Source: Megalonaias nervosa
Taxonomy: Eukaryota > Mollusca > Bivalvia > Unionida > Unionidae
Assembly: GCA_016617855.1 (NCBI GenBank)
Contig: JAECUM010003304.1
Coordinates: 116,001 to 180,000, forward strand
Direction of reading: 5' to 3'
Length of the DNA stretch: 64,000 bases
Positions 1-64,000 of the stretch are shown one piece after another. A program made the position numbers and the translations under genes. The number at the start of each line of letters is the position of its first letter. The stretch's first letter is position 1. The notes under the pieces are model-generated. The model ran no database searches and was not told where the DNA came from. It saw nothing but the letters and a program-made list of their open reading frames with translations.

Positions 1-149
1 CATCTAGTTTTCATTTCATTTGGTTTTCTTCCCCAGACACCAGTGTGCTTTCCATTGTTTAGCAGTGAAAGATGAAGGCTTGGTGACACAGGCTTAGCTG
101 TTGATTATTTCAGATGTATTTTGTTCTTACTACTTTTTATTTATTGCAG
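1..149 (+). other. 3' end of an upstream intron with splice acceptor
   Basis: A pyrimidine-rich tract ending ttatttattgcag at 149 makes a good 3' splice site 58 bases before the PC start codon. It implies that transcription starts upstream of the window and that the 5' UTR is spliced. No other feature is visible in these bases. The acceptor is predicted from sequence only. Confidence 0.6.
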
Positions 150-207
150 CTCTCTTAAAGAGGCACAAAAACACAAGAGCATCAGTGTGATATAGCTGGT
201 CATCAAC
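150..207 (+). other. PC: 5' UTR portion of the first coding exon
   Basis: Bases between the predicted acceptor at 149 and the ATG at 208. An in-frame TAG at 193-195 closes the frame, so 208 is the first usable in-frame start in this exon. The start context (caacATGt, A at -3) is favourable. Confidence 0.6.
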
Positions 208-59770
<59,563 letters not shown>

Positions 59771-60479
59771 GTATATTGTTGGAACTATACTTGCTATAAT
59801 GTTTCCATTGTTTGCAGACTTTTAAGGGGTGAAAATTTATTTCTAGTGTTTAGACAAAGACTAATACATGAGATATCATTGATCATTATTTAGTTCCATA
59901 ATTTGTTTTAATTCCCCTTGCTTTAGCTTCAAGAATATTGTTATATCCTCTGTGTTTATATCAGTCTTGATCTGACAGTAAGACTATTTTCTCATATGTG
60001 GGAAGTTACCTAATCTGGTGGTTATTTTGGTCCAATAGTATCTACAGACAAGGTATTATTTTTCACTTCCTCTTCTTGGGTCATTTGCATTCTGAGAAGG
60101 GTCAAAAGATGAAATTTTAAAAAATGTCAGTTAAAGTGACATTTCCAAATACTTTTTTGACAAAAGTTCATATTTGCAGGAAGCTGCATAATGTGTGTTG
60201 CAAATTTAAGGTTATGACTTCTGCTTAATGGGCTGGCACAGGTGGCTATGAATGGAATGGAGGTGAGTAGAAGATCAAAAGTGATAATATTTTATAATAG
60301 TCAATGTTACAGAAGGTATTGGGATTTAAGATGAAAGGACCATCACTATAGTGATTAAAATGCCAAAGCATTTTTATAGCACCAGAGTTCTTAATATATA
60401 TGATTTGTGATTACAGTCAGTATGATTGATACTTTAACACATGCTCATTTCAATGAGAATGGCTACATGTTTATTCTTT

Positions 60480-62700
60480 AAATACATTTTCCAATCATAG
60501 TACTTAAGGAGTCCTTCCACTACCTCACAGATCCATGCCTCCCAAGTCAAACCAGATTTTAGCAACATTTTTGGACTTGTTTTAGCATTGAAAAATATTT
60601 ACTAAGACAAGAGTGGTGTCTGCTTGAATAGAGAGATTGGATCCAAAATGATTTCATTTGCTTTGTTCTACTTCTACTCATGCCTAATCTGCACACTTCA
60701 AAGGCCTTACAAGTATCTTCCAGTTTTTTGCTCATTATCAAGTTTGAGGGATCCAAGGAGTTTTCTCATCAATATCAGTCAAGACTGTGCTATGTTGGGT
60801 ACTCCCAACAACTCAGGTATTACTTAGCCCACTTTGCCCATGCCCTCTTCTGGTCATACCAGCACTGGACAGACTTTAAGGCTACCACCACCATATGTTG
60901 GCCCACATGCATGTACATTATGATATTGGTAATGGTGCTTTATGCCTAGATAGCCAGTACCAAATCTCAGTACCTCACATTAGTCAGCTCTATTCATTGT
61001 CCACACAATTTGTACCAGTATCTTGCCTTGTGCACTACCAGCTTTGGTTATGGTGATCTGCTTTCTTGATGTACCCAGTTCTTGGACCGACAAAGTTGTC
61101 AGCATCTAGCATCTGGCCATGCCACTTCTAGCCCCAACACTGTCACAGATGCACAGTAAAACCAGAACTGGATTTGTATATGATCAAAACAGACAAAACC
61201 AATCTCATCTAGACCCAGTATTTCATTCATCTAGACACACAGTTTAAAAGCTCAATTAAATAGAGTTTGTTTCATCAGGAACAAGCCTTGAAGATTGCCT
61301 CTATGGTGTTTTCCATCTACTTTGAGAGTCATATTTCAGTCTGGGAATTTCTTTGCATCTTGGGTCTTGTGAATGTGGCCATGAATCATCTCATTTTGGG
61401 CTCTCACTGTTTATGAGACCTATGTAAATGATCCCTCTCTATCATTGTCGGCCAAAATTTTGCCTTATCCAAATAATAAATGTCCAGGTTAAATGAGGCT
61501 CCATCACAGCGACTGAGAGGACCTCTCGTGGCTTACATTGGGCATTTTGCTTTAGGATCAACCACTGGAAATCAGTTTGCATGGATACCAGTACAAATGA
61601 CTTGATTACCTATCACCTACTCTCCTTCCAAAACTTGACTGGGATCTGATCACTTCCAGAGCAATGCATGCGTATCAGTGCAGTGAAATCAACAGTGAAA
61701 AGTGAAATTTCTTTCAGCCATCATAAGAGTTGCTATTTGGTGACAACATTCTGATTCATTCCGGCAACTCAGCTGTTGTCACTTGTCTCCTCTAGCAGGG
61801 ATGAACCAGATCACCAGACCTCTGTCTTCTACTTTGGGATTTTTTCATGTAATCTTATTCTTGTATAAGAATGTAGACACTTTTGTGGGTCCAGAACTGG
61901 GAACATCAGGAAAGCAGAGTTGTCAATGCTGGTTATAAGGTAATACACTGCTACAAATGGAGTGGACAAGAAATAAGGCTGGCTAATGTTAGATAGAAAT
62001 TTGGTACTGGATATCTGGGGATAGAGCAACAAATCCACATATCCACATTCAAGTCCACCACATCCCAGGCAGGCTGATTGTCCTAGTGGACATGAACCAA
62101 TTCACACAGAATGGTCCATTCACCCATGGGTCTTCAGTTTGGGTTGACCCATCAACTTACCTCTCGTATAAGACCTTCATTCCAGACTGCCTTAGTCTTA
62201 GCATGCAGAATAAATAAAATTTGTGTCCCATAAATCGACTCAAACTACTTGCAGTTCTGCCACAATGGTTTGGTTTCTCTTTTGACAGCCCGTGGTTTTG
62301 TTGCTAAGAATAGGCATCCATTTATGGGAAATCTGTTTGATCTTTTTCTCTTCTTCCCAAGGGCATCCTCAGGACTCTTTCAAGTTGTTACAGTTGTATC
62401 TGGAAGTTACCGAACTGATAAGAAGAGGGAGATCTGACTTGTTCTTACCACTCAGAGAAGGAAAGGACAATGTTCCCACTCATGCTCATTCATCTTTGAT
62501 TCCATTAGGTTATCTACTCAGCCTACAAGTAAATAACCCAAGACCTTATGAATTTCTTGTGCATTTTTTCTTCTAGAGGTCACGTAAGTCACCACCAGCC
62601 TAACATTTGACTGTAACTGCATCTGACTGACATAATTTAAGCCATGGCTGGAAGTCTGATATAATATTCTCCCATTTCTGAGAGAACTTTCATCTAAAAA
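60480..62700 (+). pseudogene. Decayed DIRS-like retroelement, copy D (RNase H readable)
   Basis: Starts 'ttccaatcatagtacttaag', matching the other copies. The frame at 61742-61846 reads DNILIHSGNSAVVTCLL, stop, QG, stop, TRSPDLCLLLWDFF. This is the RNase H motif '--I-SDNS-VV-Y---QGGTRSP-LCLL-WD' with two stops. Further on, TGNIRKAELSMLVIR (about 61898) recalls 'PG--N--AD-LSR', and HTEWSIHPWVF (62103-62135) recalls 'TEWSLHP-VF', a motif found after RNase H in DIRS/Ngaro-type elements. No tyrosine recombinase can be read. Inactive. Confidence 0.65.
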
Positions 62701-63099
62701 TGTTCATTTTGACCCTGTAGGCTGCATGTATCAGCAGCACAACAGGCTGCCCTCCGCTGTTGCTCAGCAACTTCAAATTGATGGGAGTTGCTTTACTTCA
62801 CTAGATTTGCAGGAGCAAGATCTTCTTCCCTTAAAATCGTCTCATCATTGATCTGTGCTACCTGTATATAATACAAGTCTTGAAGCTACTTTTTACATGT
62901 TTGGAGACCAGATCATTTCCTGGGTAAGGGAATATAACTCCTTCCTCTTATTTATTTTCCAGACGTATCATATTTGGGTAATGGATATGAAGAAGAAACC
63001 ATTTTTTTATCTGACTGCCTCTTGGAGGAGCATATTATACTATGACCCTGTTTGTCCATCAATTTTTCTTTCTCTTAACTTTCCCTTTTCCACACAATA

Positions 63100-64000
63100 A
63101 ATGTATTTCTCCATCATAATACAGTTGCTAAACCCTTTGGATGGCTTACATTTGGGATGAGGAATAAACATATTGATCATGGGGTAAAAAATGTCATAGG
63201 TTCAGGTTGCTGTGACTGAATGAAGAAAAAAATGGTTTCAGTACAATGACATATTCTGCATCACATACCTTGACCAAACATATTAGATAGCTTGCACTTG
63301 GGATAAGGAACAAACCTGTTTATTTGGGGAGTCAAAAGGTCAGAAGTGAAGATCACTGAAGGAGGAAGTGGTTTATTAACCATAATATTTCCACATTGGT
63401 AAATTGACCAAACTTTGTGGATAGTTGGCACTTGTAGTTGGTAGCATTTTGATTTTGGGGTCAAAAGGTCCAGGTTACAGTGGCTGAAATGAGAAAAATC
63501 CTTTCTGCACATAACATTAGTTTTTATTTTTCAAGTGCCAAACTTGTCCTAACTTTGTGGATAAATTGTACATTGGGTAATGGGAAAGCCTCAGAGTTTC
63601 GAGGTCAGAGATAAAGATTACTGTGACTGAAAGAAAAATAAATTGTTTTCCACACAGTAACATTAGATCAGTATCATAAACATGAACCAGAGTTTTTGTC
63701 TGGCTTGCACTTGGAGTATGTAAGAAGCCTAATGGTTTGGGGGTAAAAGGGCAAGGTCACTGTGACTAAATGAACAAAAATGGTGTCTGCACAAAAATTT
63801 TAGTTCTAAACCATGTAAATTCACCAACGTTTGTGAATGACGTTCGTATTGGTGAAAAACGTTTATTGATTTGTTAGTTAAATGGTCAAATGTCAAGATT
63901 ACTTGAAAGAAGGAAAAGATTGTTTGTATAACAACTTATATTTTTTACCATTACCTTCACCAATGTTAATGGAGGGCTTGCACTAAAAGTATGGAAGAAG
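63100..64000 (+). repeat. AGGTCA-type repeat array, at least five units, continues past the window
   Basis: Units of 150-180 bases: 'tcagtacaatgacatattctg', 'ccttgaccaaacatatta', 'gcttgcacttgggataagga', 'ggggtcaaaaggtc-aggttac', 'gtgactgaatgaagaaaaaa'. Same orientation as all other arrays of the family in this window. Confidence 0.8.

Larger units (their letters stand above)
59771..64000 (+). other. Intron 12 (runs off the window)
   Basis: Donor gtatat. No sequence encoding the next conserved segment was found before 64000. Holds DIRS-like copy D (60.48-62.7 kb) and a long AGGTCA-type array (63.1-64.0 kb). 59.77-60.48 kb shows nothing recognisable. Confidence 0.8.

Noticed and set aside
62249..62576. 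Candidate PC exon 13 after a 'ttttgacag' acceptor
   Set aside because: The translation does not contain the expected GG-VEA-I-YTGD segment. The region is the 3' part of DIRS-like copy D.

Overview
This is eukaryotic DNA: AT-rich, intron-rich and loaded with repeats. It holds one recognisable host gene on the + strand, the mitochondrial pyruvate carboxylase gene (PC). I can place 12 coding exons between 208 and 59770. Together they give 2155 coding bases (718 codons plus one base) in about 59.6 kb, with consistent splice phases throughout. The exons encode a leader that looks like a mitochondrial targeting peptide, the complete biotin carboxylase domain, the linker and the first part of the carboxyltransferase domain. 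The rest of the carboxyltransferase domain, the tetramerisation region and the biotin carrier domain must lie beyond 64000. A 3' splice site at 149 just before the 5' UTR shows that at least one non-coding exon lies upstream of the window. Intron 7 is a GC-AG intron.

The source is most likely a mollusc, probably a bivalve. This is inference. It rests on the metazoan PC protein with many large introns, on tRNA-derived SINEs with a long conserved body, on dispersed repeats ending in 'tgggcctcttgtt', and on AGGTCA-rich repeats of a kind I associate with bivalve genomes. I cannot name the species.

Layout. 1-150 upstream intron; 150-207 5' UTR; exon 1 208-406; exon 2 1397-1581; intron 2 has a 53-bp minisatellite. 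Exon 3 5534-5699; intron 3 holds a pogo-like TA-flanked element (6136-7319), a decayed DIRS-like retroelement (about 7.6-10.5 kb) and a 266-bp tandem duplication running up to exon 4. Exon 4 11462-11607; intron 4 holds a frameshifted Penelope-like GIY-YIG fragment. Exons 5 and 6 14784-14901 and 16228-16498; intron 6 holds a second TIR element (17269-18872). Exons 7 and 8 22121-22283 and 24058-24240; intron 8 (10 kb) has a 47-bp minisatellite, a second DIRS-like copy and a 150-bp tandem family. Exon 9 34279-34513; intron 9 (18.3 kb) has a 3.9-kb 53-bp satellite with higher-order structure, three SINEs, unassigned minus-strand open frames and a Penelope-like element with inverted terminal repeats. 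Exons 10-12 52831-53055, 56314-56470 and 59664-59770. Intron 12 runs off the window and carries a third DIRS-like copy.

Pyruvate carboxylase uses ATP and bicarbonate to carboxylate biotin, then passes the carboxyl group to pyruvate to make oxaloacetate. The window covers all of the first active site and part of the second (R593, D594, Q597 and R666 are visible). Everything outside the 12 exons is intron, UTR or mobile and repeated DNA. I found no second intact host gene.
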